Positions 23,301 through 35,800 of a stretch of 64,000 bases of DNA are shown in pieces. Position 1 is the first letter of the stretch. Each line of letters opens with the position of its first letter. This DNA comes from Parus major. Taxonomy: Eukaryota; Chordata; Aves; Passeriformes; Paridae. The notes under the pieces were generated by a model. That model did no database searches. It saw only the letters and a program-made list of their open reading frames with translations, and was not told the DNA's origin. Where the stretch lies: the NCBI RefSeq assembly GCF_001522545.3, contig NC_031773.1, positions 47,042,359-47,106,358 of the forward strand, written 5' to 3'. A program made the position numbers and the translations under genes.

Positions 23301-25965
23301 GATAACCCTGGTCAAGTGGGATCAGCACTACAGATGTCTCTAGGCAAAAGAGAAAGGTCTGCAGGGATTGATCCTTTTTCTATCATCTTGTGCTCCCCTT
23401 TGTAGAAATGATACTTGTTTCCCCAGGCCACAAGTAAAGACTTGCTAAGGCACAGAAGTCAGCATTTTAGTACTTACTTAACTTGTGACTGATGATCCTG
23501 GGCTCTCATTTACCAAAAATGACAGGCCCAGCTGCATACTTACAGCACAGATGGTGCTGCAGAAATGTGTGGGCAAGCGCTTCCTGAAAGAGCCAAAGTG
23601 GTGCTGAAGTTTCATTGGATATTAATGAATTCAGATGCTTAGTGTCTGTAAATCATGGAGGACACTGTTCAAACTAACTCTAACTGTTGAGTCTTGAGTA
23701 GAAAGGATATGTTATGGGTTATTAAACAGCTGTGGGTATTACAGAGGTCTCTGATGTCATGCTTTTAGCATAAAGCAGAACTTTGCGAGCTCACAAATCA
23801 GCAGATGTTAACATCATTGGTTTTCTAATTGTGCTTCTGAAAATTATTCCTGTTGTCCTTATGCTGCACTAGTTTAACCTCCCTGTCTAACTAGATTGTC
23901 TGTACTTTTCTGACAGCTTGAAGAATGTTGAAACTTCCCTAGCTTATGTGGATGCCAGCTTCTTCCTGGGGAAAGTGTGCTTTCTTATCACTGGGGGTAT
24001 GTATGGCACCTCTTCCTTCTCTTCAAGCAGCACAACTTAATGTTGATTTTAAAACAGGGCACTAACTTAACTTGAAACAAACTAAAGGAAACTAGTGGCT
24101 TTGCTGAAACTTTAAATTATTTCTGAATTCCTCTGCCATTTTTTTATTGTTTTCCTAGATAAAACAAAGTTCTCTCATGCTCACTTGCTCTCTCCTTTTT
24201 ATTTGTGCCATTTAGACTTAACTTCTCTGTCCCTAATCCCTGAACATGATTTGTGTTATTGATTTTTTTGTGTATGTGTGGCACTCTAGAAGTCTGTTCT
24301 ATCTGCTCTTGCAGATCTGTCATAATGATAATCTTAATGAGCAGTGAGAAGCATATGATACTGTGGTAATAAAGTGAATCTAAATGGATGAGATACAAAA
24401 CTATGAAGCATAGTCTTAATACAAGACTGGTATCCCTGCTGTGTACTGTCTGGCCCTGTTGTGCCTCAAATCCTTCTGACTCCCAGTGCTTTCCTGTGTA
24501 CCCTCCCTGCTTCAGCTCTGAGGAACTGGAGCACTGTACTGCTCAGTGTTGGAACATGGGTGCTGTCCCCCTGGAGTTTGGGGGTCAGGAGGCCTAATTC
24601 TGAGGTAGAGGAGTCTTAGCATTGTCTTGTGTTATGGCTCTCTTGATGATGTGAATTCCTTGGAGACCAGACCATTCTGTGATACCATATGAGCCAGGAG
24701 GACATTTGTTAAGTGAGTGGAAGACTCTTCCTCGCTGATGGTGTGCTGATCTCTTATGCAGAATGTTAATGTTACATGAAGAGTGATGTAGTACTATTCC
24801 TGCTGTTAGCATTATGAAAGACTTCTGTGCTAATTCCATTTCAAAACTTGTACTGTTCTGTTTGCACTGCTCACTGTTGCCTTACCTTCTACTTTGCTCT
24901 CAAAATTAGCTCTGGATTGTTCTGTGGATGTGGAATTTCCTACAACTTCTCTTCACTGATTATGAGGTTTGTAATGTAGGAAAACATTTTTTTAGTTGGC
25001 AGGGTGAATGCTTGCAGCATTGATACGAATGCAGTCTGTAAACTAGGAGAAGCTTACTGCAGTCCTGTGCTGTTCTGTGAGCTGGAGGTAAGGTGCTTAT
25101 TTGACATCTCAAGGGATTGCTGAATTCCACTGCTCTGTGATTGTTAGAAACATTATTATATTAGCAATAAATACATGTAACAATAAATACATGTGTTACT
25201 GGCTTTCATTAGTGTCAGAGACAAGAATCTGTCTGCAAGAACAGTAGAGGTACAGGAGTCTGGCTGCCCTTGAAATGAGTCTTCTAGTAATCTGGTGGTC
25301 CTTCCTGTGCTACTTCAAAACCTCATGAAGCCAAGCCTAAGCTAACAAAAAACATCCCTGATATGCAAAGCCTCTATACACTTGTTTCCTGCTGCATTTT
25401 CTCTTCCTGGGAGCCCCTGAGCTGTTATTTGCCATGTGACTCCCTTGCCCATGTAATGTTTTGTGTCAGTCAAACTTTGTGGTTTCACTGACCATTTTGC
25501 CATCTGATATGCCACTCTTTCCAATTACCTGCTTGGTCTGAAAAGCTGGAGGGAGTGTTTGGCATTCAGCAGCAACACACTTCACTTTTCTGTGTACTTG
25601 TCACTGCATCCTCAGAGACTGCTTCCCTACCAGCAGGTAGAATCCATGCCTTTGGCAAGCCCTTCAGCACTTCAGCTGGCAACCCTGTACCTTCCATAAC
25701 ATTAGGGAAGGAAATGGGCCTGTTTGGGGTTATCTGTAGTTAGCCACTTGATGCCTGTTCTGGTTCTTTATTTCATCAAAGCTTACTGTTGTTTTTCTTC
25801 TTTTATACTGATGAAATAATGTCTCCATTTTGTTTCCAGTTGGAAGGGGTTCGAGTTGCTACTGCTCAACGACTTGTGCGAATATTACAGATCTGTGCTG
25901 GTCACATACCAGGAGTTTCTGCCTTGTCCTTCGTCTCACTGATGAGGAAATCTGATGTTGATTAG
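19906..25965 (+). CDS. CENPM: Centromere protein M
   Basis: Six exons with GT-AG borders and matching phases encode 177 residues: 19906-19962, 20167-20246, 22787-22885, 23917-23996, 24996-25087 and 25840-25965. The protein starts [11 protein letters not shown], contains [35 protein letters not shown] and [14 protein letters not shown], and ends KSDVD. This follows human CENP-M (180 residues) throughout; the C-terminal tail is shorter and different. CENP-M has a small-GTPase-like fold that does not bind nucleotide. It holds together the CENP-H/I/K/M part of the constitutive centromere-associated network at the inner kinetochore. The classical GKS/T P-loop is absent here too. The start has a favourable context (G at +4) in the CpG island. 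The gene runs divergently from SMIM45. Confidence 0.96.
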
Positions 25966-26840
25966 CTTCTCATTGTGATACTTCAGATGCATTCATCAGG
26001 TTTTTTCATGTCAGGCATTCTAGCTGCTGCAGTTGGAATCACATTGGGAAGCTTTTTTGTGCGACTTGTCATGACTACTTATCCAGAACTATTCCTAGTT
26101 GCTTACCTCTCAAGAAAAGTTTGATTCCTATTCAGTGGATAACAGATAGGGAGGGCAGTTTGAATTGGGGATTCCTATCCATTATTACATCTGAATCCCA
26201 TTTCATGATCAAGTTTGAGTTTTTTTTCACTTGGCTGGTTGCCAAGAGCTACATGATTTTCTGAGAGAATATTGAAAGAACTACTAAGGCTACTGTCTCC
26301 AAAGTACCAGAGAAGAGGCAGCAAGCTCCAGCTTTCTTTCAGTTGAAAGGCAGCACCTTAGTCTAATGTGAAACCTTGCTGCCAGGTTTTGTCTGTCCAC
26401 CAGGAGAAGAAAGGGGAAGGAAGGCTGGCCTGCAGCTTCTAGATGGACTGCACTTGGCAGTTAATGATCCAGCTGTGTGAGCATCTGCCCAACAAAGGAC
26501 TCACTATTTCCATGCCTGGTACCTAATTGGGAAGGAAGAGACTAAAGAAGATAATCAGTCAAGCACTTTAGCTTTCATTTAGATCCTCAAAGAAAAATAC
26601 TGCACTTGTTACAAGACAGCCCCAGTAATGCAGCCTCTGGGGCTGACCAGAGGTGCAAACCCAGCAGACCAGACCACAGCAGCACACAGAAAACAGGTTG
26701 TCTCAGCTGGATTGGCATATGCTGTGTATAATCCCTTTACTAACAGGTTCTGACCAGCAGTAAGTTGTGCCTTGTGCTTACTGCAAGCCATTAAGGTTTG
26801 AGAGTTCTAATTTAATAAAATAACTAATATGTAATAGTTG
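25966..26840 (+). other. CENPM: CENPM 3' UTR
   Basis: No splice signal or continuing coding frame follows the stop at 25963-25965. The first convincing AATAAA is at 26814-26819, with a T/G-rich stretch (gttgtgtgctctttatt) downstream, giving a 3' UTR of about 870 bases. Confidence 0.7.
26814..26819 (+). terminator. CENPM: Polyadenylation signal, CENPM
   Basis: Canonical AATAAA followed within about 25 bases by a GT/T-rich element. Confidence 0.7.
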
Positions 26841-29800
26841 TGTGCTCTTTATTAGCGATGTGGCACGGGCTCTAAAACCTGCGAACACTTGCCCCAGTTT
26901 GCCCTGGTAGGCCGGTCCTTGCTTGCAGCTTGAACTCTCAGTTACTTGTTTTGCTGCACTCGTGGCTTCAACCATGTGGTGGTGGCAAAAGCTTTTCAAA
27001 TACAGCCCTTTCTGTTCATTGAGTTCAGCCACCTGCCACAATAGTGCTTTTTGAAACACTGGGATGTTTCTTGCCCAGAATTGCATGCCAGGTAGGAATG
27101 AAGCTTAGAGAGAATGTGTTAAGCTCCCCTCTAGTTTAATTTATTTAATCCCTAGTCTGCTTTAATGTTCCTAGGTGCAGAGCTCTAGCTGTGTGCACTG
27201 TTTCGGTTAGCTTGTTTCTGACATCTGTCTGTGAACAGGAAAAGCAGAAAGCAGCACTGCAGGCTTAATCAGCTGTGAGTGTTGGCAGTCCTTGCAAAGA
27301 CAGCTCAGCAAGGCACAAAGCCTGTATCCTTGCTCAGAGGACACACAAATCCCAGCTCCAGTTGTATTGTTGCTGGTGGGGGAGGGCCAGGGTGTTTGTC
27401 AGCTGAAACAAAAGGAGCTAAACCATTCAGCTGTGTTATGATGCCCAAAAGGGCTGGACTCTGGCTAAAACCCAAAGGAGAAAGACATGTGCAAACTGTC
27501 GTGGCTGTGTAAGGAGGATTGGAAGCTTAATGGGCATGCCCTACTTTCAGCTAGCTTCTCCATCCTGAAGTTACTAAGCGGGACTTGTCCACCAGAGAAG
27601 GGAAAATCATGCTGAGAAACAAGTTTCTGCATTGGTTATGCTGTCTCAGCCTTGCTCTTGCTTTGAGTCCCTCAAAATAAAGAAGACCATGGCTTAGAAT
27701 AGGCTGGTTTCGATTTGCTCTCGATGTGCAGGTGCAGTCTGTGGGAGGAAAGGAAGGGAAGTGGCATAAAATGAGCCACTCTTTTGTGTCCTCTGCAAGT
27801 CCTATAAGGCAAGGAGACTTTTCCATCTCCTAGGTTGCTTCCCAGTTGACTAATAACAGATGGACTCAGGTTGAATCCTTTTGGCCTCAAAAGTAATTTC
27901 ACTGTGCCTTTTTTAGTGAAATGAAACTTTTTTTTTTTTTGTCCACACAGAATGCTTTGGAGTAACCCACATGTGCTACAGTCCATCCCTGCACCTTCAA
28001 GCAGGGGTTTTTTTTCCACTGTTATGTTTCAGATGTGGTATTTCTTCCCTTCTACTACTTTCAAAGAAGAAAGATGCTGTTTTTACTTCCTACAGGTGGC
28101 TGAATCTCAGCTGGTACATAATCAAATCTAGTTCCTTAAGAGCAGCATCTTGCTTCACCTTGGGGCAAATATTTTTCTTACTCTTAGGAGAAAGTATTTA
28201 CTAGAACTGGCAGGGGAAGCGGAGCGTATCTAAGAATATGACACTGTATCTCAGGTCCATCATGTTTTACAACCCCAAGTAGTTGGGACACATCTGAAGC
28301 TACATCTTCAACTATGTAAATACCTCTAGGAGCTGTCAGCTATTAGTTCAGACAGGCCATAACACTGCCCTTACAACCAGAGGAGACAAGGCAGCTGAGG
28401 ATATCTTTCATCTGGATGGAGTAGCCAGGGCTAATGTTTGATAAAGGTCTTGTGAAAGTAGTGCTTGGGTTGGGATCAGAGGCATGGAAAGCCTGAAGCC
28501 GAATTAAGGCTGGTTACTCAGGTTCTTTTGTGTTCAAACCTCGTGAAGGAGCTTGCCAAGCTGACTGAAATCTATAACAGAAACATTTTGAAGTTAGTTA
28601 CTTTCTTCTCTTTCTTGCCTCAGTTCCCTATCCCTGTGGAGATTTTCAAAGAGGAATCCCCCTCTCTGTGGTGAAAGTACCTGTGAGTGTTGCTGGTTTG
28701 ACTGTTTCAGTTTGTGGATGTTTCTGTTTGTCAGTAATGCCAGCAAAATTAGAATAAAAGTGGTTTAATTAGTATAGAAGAGTTCATACCAGTTGCACTG
28801 GTGTAAGCTTTGGTCGTACAGTGCTTTTTGGGGGGGGTGGGATGCAACTAAATAAAGTTGTAATATGGTTTCTGCTATGGCAGGCTGATTTTGTTTTCAA
28901 TCCAGTCCCTTGAAGAAGATTTTGTATCCTCAGCCTGATTGCCAAACAGCTCACAGAGGTGATCTGTGAGAGATTTCGGCACAAATCGGCTTGCTTGGCA
29001 TTACCTACTGGGATTACAGCTCTGCTGTGCCAGGTTTTCTAAGAGTGACTGCTGCACCAGCAGTTAAATCAGACCAACTTTTAAGCATGATAAAACATGA
29101 TATGCTCAGTCTATACTGAAGGGAAAGTCTGTGTACTGAAATGGCATCCATAGTAAAAGATCTCTCTGTTCTTAGAACAAAGACCAGAGACAAATCCAAC
29201 CCCAGGGATATATCTGTCCCTTCCAACCCTTGAAACTGGTGGTAGAGTTTTAGATTCGAGGCTACCTCTGATATTTGCTTTGGGGACTGGTTAAAACTGG
29301 ATGTCTTTGCTTGCCAAGACCTGCAGTTTGAAGGGAGTGGCTGGTTTAGGTCAGCAGTGGTGCTTAGCAGCTGTGGTCAAGCTGTAAAAGCTCCTTGGTT
29401 GCTGTCATCGTGGCCACTGTTCACCGCACTGGTGGACAAGAAGGGACTCCTGCTCTGCTGCCTGGAGCTGACCAGCAGAGCTGTGGTAGAGGTCAGCTCT
29501 GCTCTGCTGCCAAAAGCAAGGAAGAGGCTTCCTCTTGTGGGGTTTTTAACTTGTCTTGATTTTGCAGGAACAGTGGCTGTTTTCCAGCTGCTCTGTTTCC
29601 ATTCAGCTGGCCCAGATCCCCTGGCAGTCTCCTCTGCACTCGGAGTGTTCTCCACTCCCCACCCTAAGCTGGTGTGCAGTGTTGCTGTGGGCTGCTGAAC
29701 AACTGCCACTTTCCATTCAGTGGCCAGCTGTCCTTCACTGGTGGGGAAAAGTGATTTATATGCAAGAGGAAGCAATAGCTGGTACAGCCCAGAGGCCGTA

Positions 29801-32800
29801 GCCAAAAAACATTGGATTCATTTCACTTCTGTGGCTGATTTCTTGCGTGACCCTGGGCACGTGTGAAAATTCAGAGTGCCTGCCTTGCTCTGCTTCTACA
29901 GCAGGATCTGCCACCACTGGTGGTGTGTAACAAGGGCAAGCTGACATCACTTTGGGGTCGCAAATCTGGAAAAATTCAGAAAAAAAACCAACATTTTTTC
30001 CTTCTTTATCAGAGTTTAACTTTTACCTTAGTTCTGTGGGGGAGGGCTTGGTGGGCCCTGCTGGCTGGGCACCTCTTGAGATCAGCTGTTTTTGTGCTAC
30101 TTACATGCCTGACTCCACTGCAGGGAGGCTGCCTGAAAGTGGCTGCAATCCTTCTCATAAGGCATTGCGGCACGGTTAGGTTTTGGTGTGAACTGGAACG
30201 AAACCACCCTCTGAAATGCTGAAATTCCCTGCACAATTCAATTATCCTTGAATTGGCCAGTGGGGAAATCAAAGTCTCTGGATCTGTTCCTCGCTGTTAA
30301 ATATTAATACAGCACGGCGATAGTAGGCAGGAAGGCATCCCCTCGGGTCAGCTCTGTGCAGGAGGGGCTGTCTTGGCTGTGAAGAGCCGGTGTGCAAGAG
30401 GGGTCGGGCACGGGGGACTCCGGAGTGATGTGACTTGCTCAGACTCCTTGGCAGCTGAGTAGCGTGGGCTCCCAGCCCGTGCCGGGCCACGTTTCCTTTG
30501 CCACAGGCTCCTTCTGCAAGAGCTGCCACATGCGGCGATGTCACATCCCTCGTCCCCCTGGAGCTTACCGTGTGCTGGGCCGTCTGGAGAGGAGCCAGGA
30601 AAGGCCCCGTGCCCGTGTGCCGCGCCCTGCCGCCTCCTTTGCCGAGGGAAGTCAGCGGCGTGTGAAGAGAGCCCGTGTTTTACATACATGCAGGCAGCCT
30701 CCTCGCCGCCGGGCCAGGTGCAGCTGCGGGCTGGCTACGAGAGCCCTGTGGGCGCTGTGTGTCACGGGAAGGAGCACCGAGGTGGGGCAAGGACAAAAAC
30801 AAACGAGAGCGAGCACCTCCCTTTGGGAAACGCGGCCCCGGTGTGCAGGCTCTGCTCTGGCCTCTGGATCGCGACACCCTCTTGGCACTACAAGAAGGGC
30901 CACCAGCTGCAGCACCTGTGCTAAGACATGCTGGAAAAAACGAAAAAGCCCAGCCAGCATTAAACAAGCTAAGGAGGCTTTCCCCATTTTCGGTCACTAT
31001 GGAGTATTGCTTTTCTGTTGTCCCATGAAAGCTCTCCCATCCTGCTATGTGCTCACCGTGCAGTGACAAGGTGACAGTGCATTGCTGTGACTGGGCCTGC
31101 CTTGCTCCTGCCCTGTGCTCGGATTGTTGAAACTCCTTGGGTGTTTGTTGAGGGCTGGCAGTCCTTGAGGCACTATCATTGTCTGCACCGGTCAGCTGAA
31201 AGCTGTCCTGAACCTCTGTGCTGGCCACTGTCCTAGTTTTGACAGCGGCACTGGCATTGCCCCAGTGTGAACATTCCACTTTTTTCTCCCCCTGCTGTTT
31301 CTTTTTCTTGCTCTTCCAGTGATCACAGACATGAAGCCAGGGCTGCATTTGACTCAGCTCAGTAACAACCTGTGGCTCGTGTGGTGGTGGAGTATCCCTC
31401 TTTAAAGATAGATGCCAGAATCAACTAATTAATCCTCATTCCCCTGTGGGCCTGGGAGTTGACTCAGTGCCTCGTGTTGCTATGCTGAACAGCAGAGGAT
31501 CAAAGGCATTGGAGCTGGGGAAGCCCTGGGATAGCACAGTGTCACTCTGCCTGCACACCAGGCACCTGTAAAGGCTCAATCTTGCACACTTATCTCCAGG
31601 ACAGTTCTTAGCCATGCAGGGGATTGAAAACTCTGCAACCTTAGAGACAAGGCCGGAGCTGCCATCACCTTGCTTCAGACGGAGTGTTTTCACTACCTGG
31701 TGTTGCCTTTTTACTTCTTCATTACAACCCACCTTGGCCACCCTGAGCAATTCTCCCTCCTGACCTACAGGTCCTTCACTGTACCCACTGTGGATGTGTC
31801 CGGGTGAAAGGCAGGGCAGGGAGGCTTAGGCTAGGCACTGCTGAAATTGAGCTGAGGTGGTGATGCATGTCCCTCTTGGGCATTGTGACCCCCCAGCATG
31901 CTGCATGCCAGGCTGTTCCAGCATGCCATGGCAGCCCTGAAGAAGGGCAAACAAACCCCAATACCTGGCCTTGGGCTGCCCTGGCATCCATCTTGCTGCT
32001 GCAGGAGCTGCTCTTAAGGAAGGGACGGGGAGTTGCTTGCACGCAGATGTTGTGTAATACAGACCTAGTTGAAACACAAGTTTGCAGGCTGGGAAGTCCA
32101 GGGGGAAGAGGAAGACCCGCTGGGACAAGGGCTGCTGCACTGCATCTTCTGTTCTGTGTTTTAAAGGAGATGAAACATGAAGTATGTGCTTTCTTCAAAA
32201 CCTGGGTCTTACCCAGGTTGCATGTGGAGCATCACCTGTGAGAGTCCCCCTGAATGTGCATGAGCTGCGGTTTGGCTGAGCTCAGCCTCTGTATGGGACT
32301 AATACACAGTGATGCTGTCCTATAAATTATATAGTCGGAATGTTCACCATCTGCTCTGCACTGAAAGCTGAGTGTGATTGAGATCTTCCCCACTTCCCAA
32401 AGCTTGACTCTCTTGCCAAGCTTGAAATGTGTGTATCTCCTGTAAGTGGTTCTGATTGAATCAGGTAAAGAGGGAATTTTTTAAGCAGGCTGCAATGTTC
32501 CTAGCACCCGAAGTGAGAGCTAAAGCAGCGGCCAGCATCCCATTATAAGGCTATGAGTAAAACTGAGTCTGATTTCATGTTAATTAGGTTCTAAAGGGAC
32601 TGAATCTTGATTGTAGTGGTCATATCAAAGATTTAAAATAGTAATGCAAAAAGCAAAGGAAACCCCACAGTGATTCATATAAGAAGGGGAAATAAAGACA
32701 GCCATGGAGGAGGAAGGAGTTTGAGGGGGCCTGAATTGCTCTGCTGCCCAAAAGCAGGAGGGGATTTGAATCAGATTATCCTCATTAGATGTCTCTTTAA

Positions 32801-35800
32801 AGCATCATCAAGGCAGATGAATGGTCTGGGGGAGAGCTTGCAGGCATGGTGGCTGTGATTATCACCAGGGATTTGCAGTCCTAGTTATCTAGCTTAGAGA
32901 CAAGATTATTAGGGGGTATAAAGCTGTTCCTGCCCTCAGCCTCTAATGTGCATTTTTAGGTTGGGTGATGGGAAATGCTGTGTTGCTGCACAGCCCCTCG
33001 GAAGCCTGCCTGCATCCTCTGGTGGTCCAGCCCTCTGCAGGGCTGTGAGTGCAGTATGGAAGAGAAAGGGACCTTTGCTGGCCAGGAAACTTCCAGGGGG
33101 ACGGACAGGCAGCCTTCCCTGGGGACTGTGGCAAAGGACAACACTTCCATGTAGGTGGTTACCCTGTGATAGGAAATGGGGAGGGGATCTTGGGAGGGGG
33201 GATTATATCTTCCTGCCTTACAGAACTGTTTGCTCCCCATAGCATCTCCCTTCTTGTGACAGCCTGTGCCAAAGCAACTCATCCTTCTTCCAGCTAGAGC
33301 CTTTGAGGCCTCAAAGGCTCAGAAGTTGGTGGCTGTTACAAGAGGGAATGCCTGTGAGCTGTGAGGAGGTTCTTCCCTTGAAAGGGAATCAATAGACATT
33401 GCCCACAGGTTCCTTGGAGTTCGTCCTCAGGGATGGTGAATATGGCACAAGGCTGCTGGCAGCCACTCCCCACCTCCTCAGCCTTGCAGCTGCAGCAGCT
33501 CCTCATACTCCCCTTTATCTCCTTCTCTACTCTGTGTGTTGCACTCCTGTTTCTTCTCTGGGCTTTGACAGGATGGCCAAGGCATTGTGCCCAGATGCCA
33601 GCCAGGAGAGGACATGCACAGGCCAAATTCACCTGTCAGTTCTCTTCTAACACTGCATCCTTAACACACTCATGGAAATTCATAACATTACTCTGCACTC
33701 AAGCCTGTGCAAGTAAAATCACTCTGGCCTTTTTACACCAGGCTGGACCTAAAGGTCTGTGAGAAGCCAGAGGATGTTGGCTTCTCTTGATGGAGGTTCT
33801 GGGGCAAGTGTGGCTTTGATTTTTGGCTCTGGAGTCATCTGCTGGAGATTAATGCCTTGGGAGTGCAGTGATGGGGCTTCCCACTGAGTACTGGGAAGAT
33901 TTTTGCCCTAGCCTCAAAGATGCCTGATCTGGCTGAACCCTCTGTTCAGAGGTTTTTCCTGTGGCAGCACATCACCCTCAGCCACTGGTTTCTGTTTTGG
34001 TGCTGGAGGTGCTGCCTGGCCCTGACAGGGCACGTGAACACTCCCTGTGAACAGCCACAGGCAAAACTGGGGGGGCACTTGCCCCCTCTCCCCCCACCTC
34101 CCCCAGTTGCCCAAGGGAGACAGGACAGGATGCCACTTCTCCACAGGATGGGGGTGGGGGCAGCATCCCTGCTGCAAAGCAGAGTGGGCAGGGAGTACTG
34201 TTTGTTCACCTTCAGGCAGAAGAGCCAGGCTCAGCTAACGCTGTGTTGCTCATGATGGGGTGGAACTTGCAGGAGCCAGCGCAGTGCCAGGGACCCAAGG
34301 CTTGAGTCCCCCCCACACTCTGGAGAGCAGCAAGAGCAGCCAGCACACCAGCTGGAAACACCCCTCACTCCTCCCCACCGGGGGACATCAAGGGCTCAGC
34401 CCCTTCAGGGCTGGATCAGACAAACGAGGTTATTCCTGTGTTCTCTGTGCTGCTTTGTCTTTCTTGGGCTCTGTGGATCAGGGAGAGGGAATGGGCAGAG
34501 GGAGTTTGGGCTCAGGAAGTGTTGACCCACTCTTCTGTAACCCCAGAAAGTTCTTCAACAAGCAGCCCACTGAGAAGTCTAACTTGGGTATTCAGCATTA
34601 TCCCTGTGGGGTCCAAGGCCCCTTGCAGGGGGAGGCAAGGACGCCTGACCTTTTTTATTCAGCCTTGTGGAAGTCCAGGGACATATAAACAAGGAGCAGG
34701 GAGACAAATTCTGCTTGACAGGCTGGAACACTGCCCCACACCAAACACCCCATGCAGGTGGTTAAGTAGTGTCACAAACCCCCTTGATAGGAAGCAGAGT
34801 ACCTACAGAGGTGCTCTGGGGTTTAGAGTTTAGATTGTGAACCTCTTGAAACCTTTGGTTTCCCATATTATTCCTAAAATGAAAATTAAAGCCCACCTGG
34901 CTTTACGAAGGATCCCAGGGCATCCCGAGGAGAAGGCTTATGCTGGAACTATGAGAAATCGGCTCCTAATAGCCATAGTGGTACTTTTTGGGAAGGGATG
35001 TTTCCCACCAGCCAGCACAGGCGTGTTGGGAAGGGATGTTGGGATGAGGTGCTGAATGGGCTTTGGGAGTTGGCTCCAGCCAAGGCATTTTACTGGACCA
35101 TCTGAATGCGGGGCAGGTGTCAGGCTGTGCCGAGATGTTCCTGAGGCGTTGGGTGCATCCTGTCAGACGTTTGTCCTGAGGTAACTGGGTCTGCTCAGTA
35201 AACACCTCGCAGCTTCTCTGATCGACAAGCCTTTGGGTTTCCGGTGTGCACGAGCACAAGGTGAACTTTCGGGGGATATTTTCTGCTACACGCGGTTTTG
35301 CAACTGCGTGCGTGAGTCACTTCACCTACCCCTGAGACCAGAGGAACCGCTCACACGAGTCCAGTCACTCATGTGTGCACGAGCCCTCGCAGGCCCCTGC
35401 CAACCCTCCATGCTCCTGGAGCACCAGCACTGCCCTGTCCCCCACAGGGATCCCAGGGATCTCAGCTGATCCGAGCTGACCTCAGCCAAAGTCAGCCTTC
35501 CAGGGGTGGGATGGGAGCAAACGGCACTGGAAATCGAGCTGTCTGACTCTGAGATGAAGACATAATTCTTAAATCGCTCATTTGATACCTTTTCTGGTTT
35601 ATTTGTTTAATAAAAGGACTTAGCCGGAGACCCAGGCTCCTGGGGTTTTCATTTCTCTGCAGAGGAGATAAGAAAAGCGCATTTCCTTATCCAGTGAGTC
35701 ATTTTTTCTGCTCTTTAATTATGCATTTGTGCGATTATCAAGCGTATTCAGCTCTGAGATGCAAACAGCTCGAACTACTCACCAAGCTTTAACTTTTGCT

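Noticed and set aside
30464..31066. Plus-strand open frame of 200 codons
   Set aside because: It overlaps a 222-codon frame on the other strand; neither has a domain, signal peptide or splice context.
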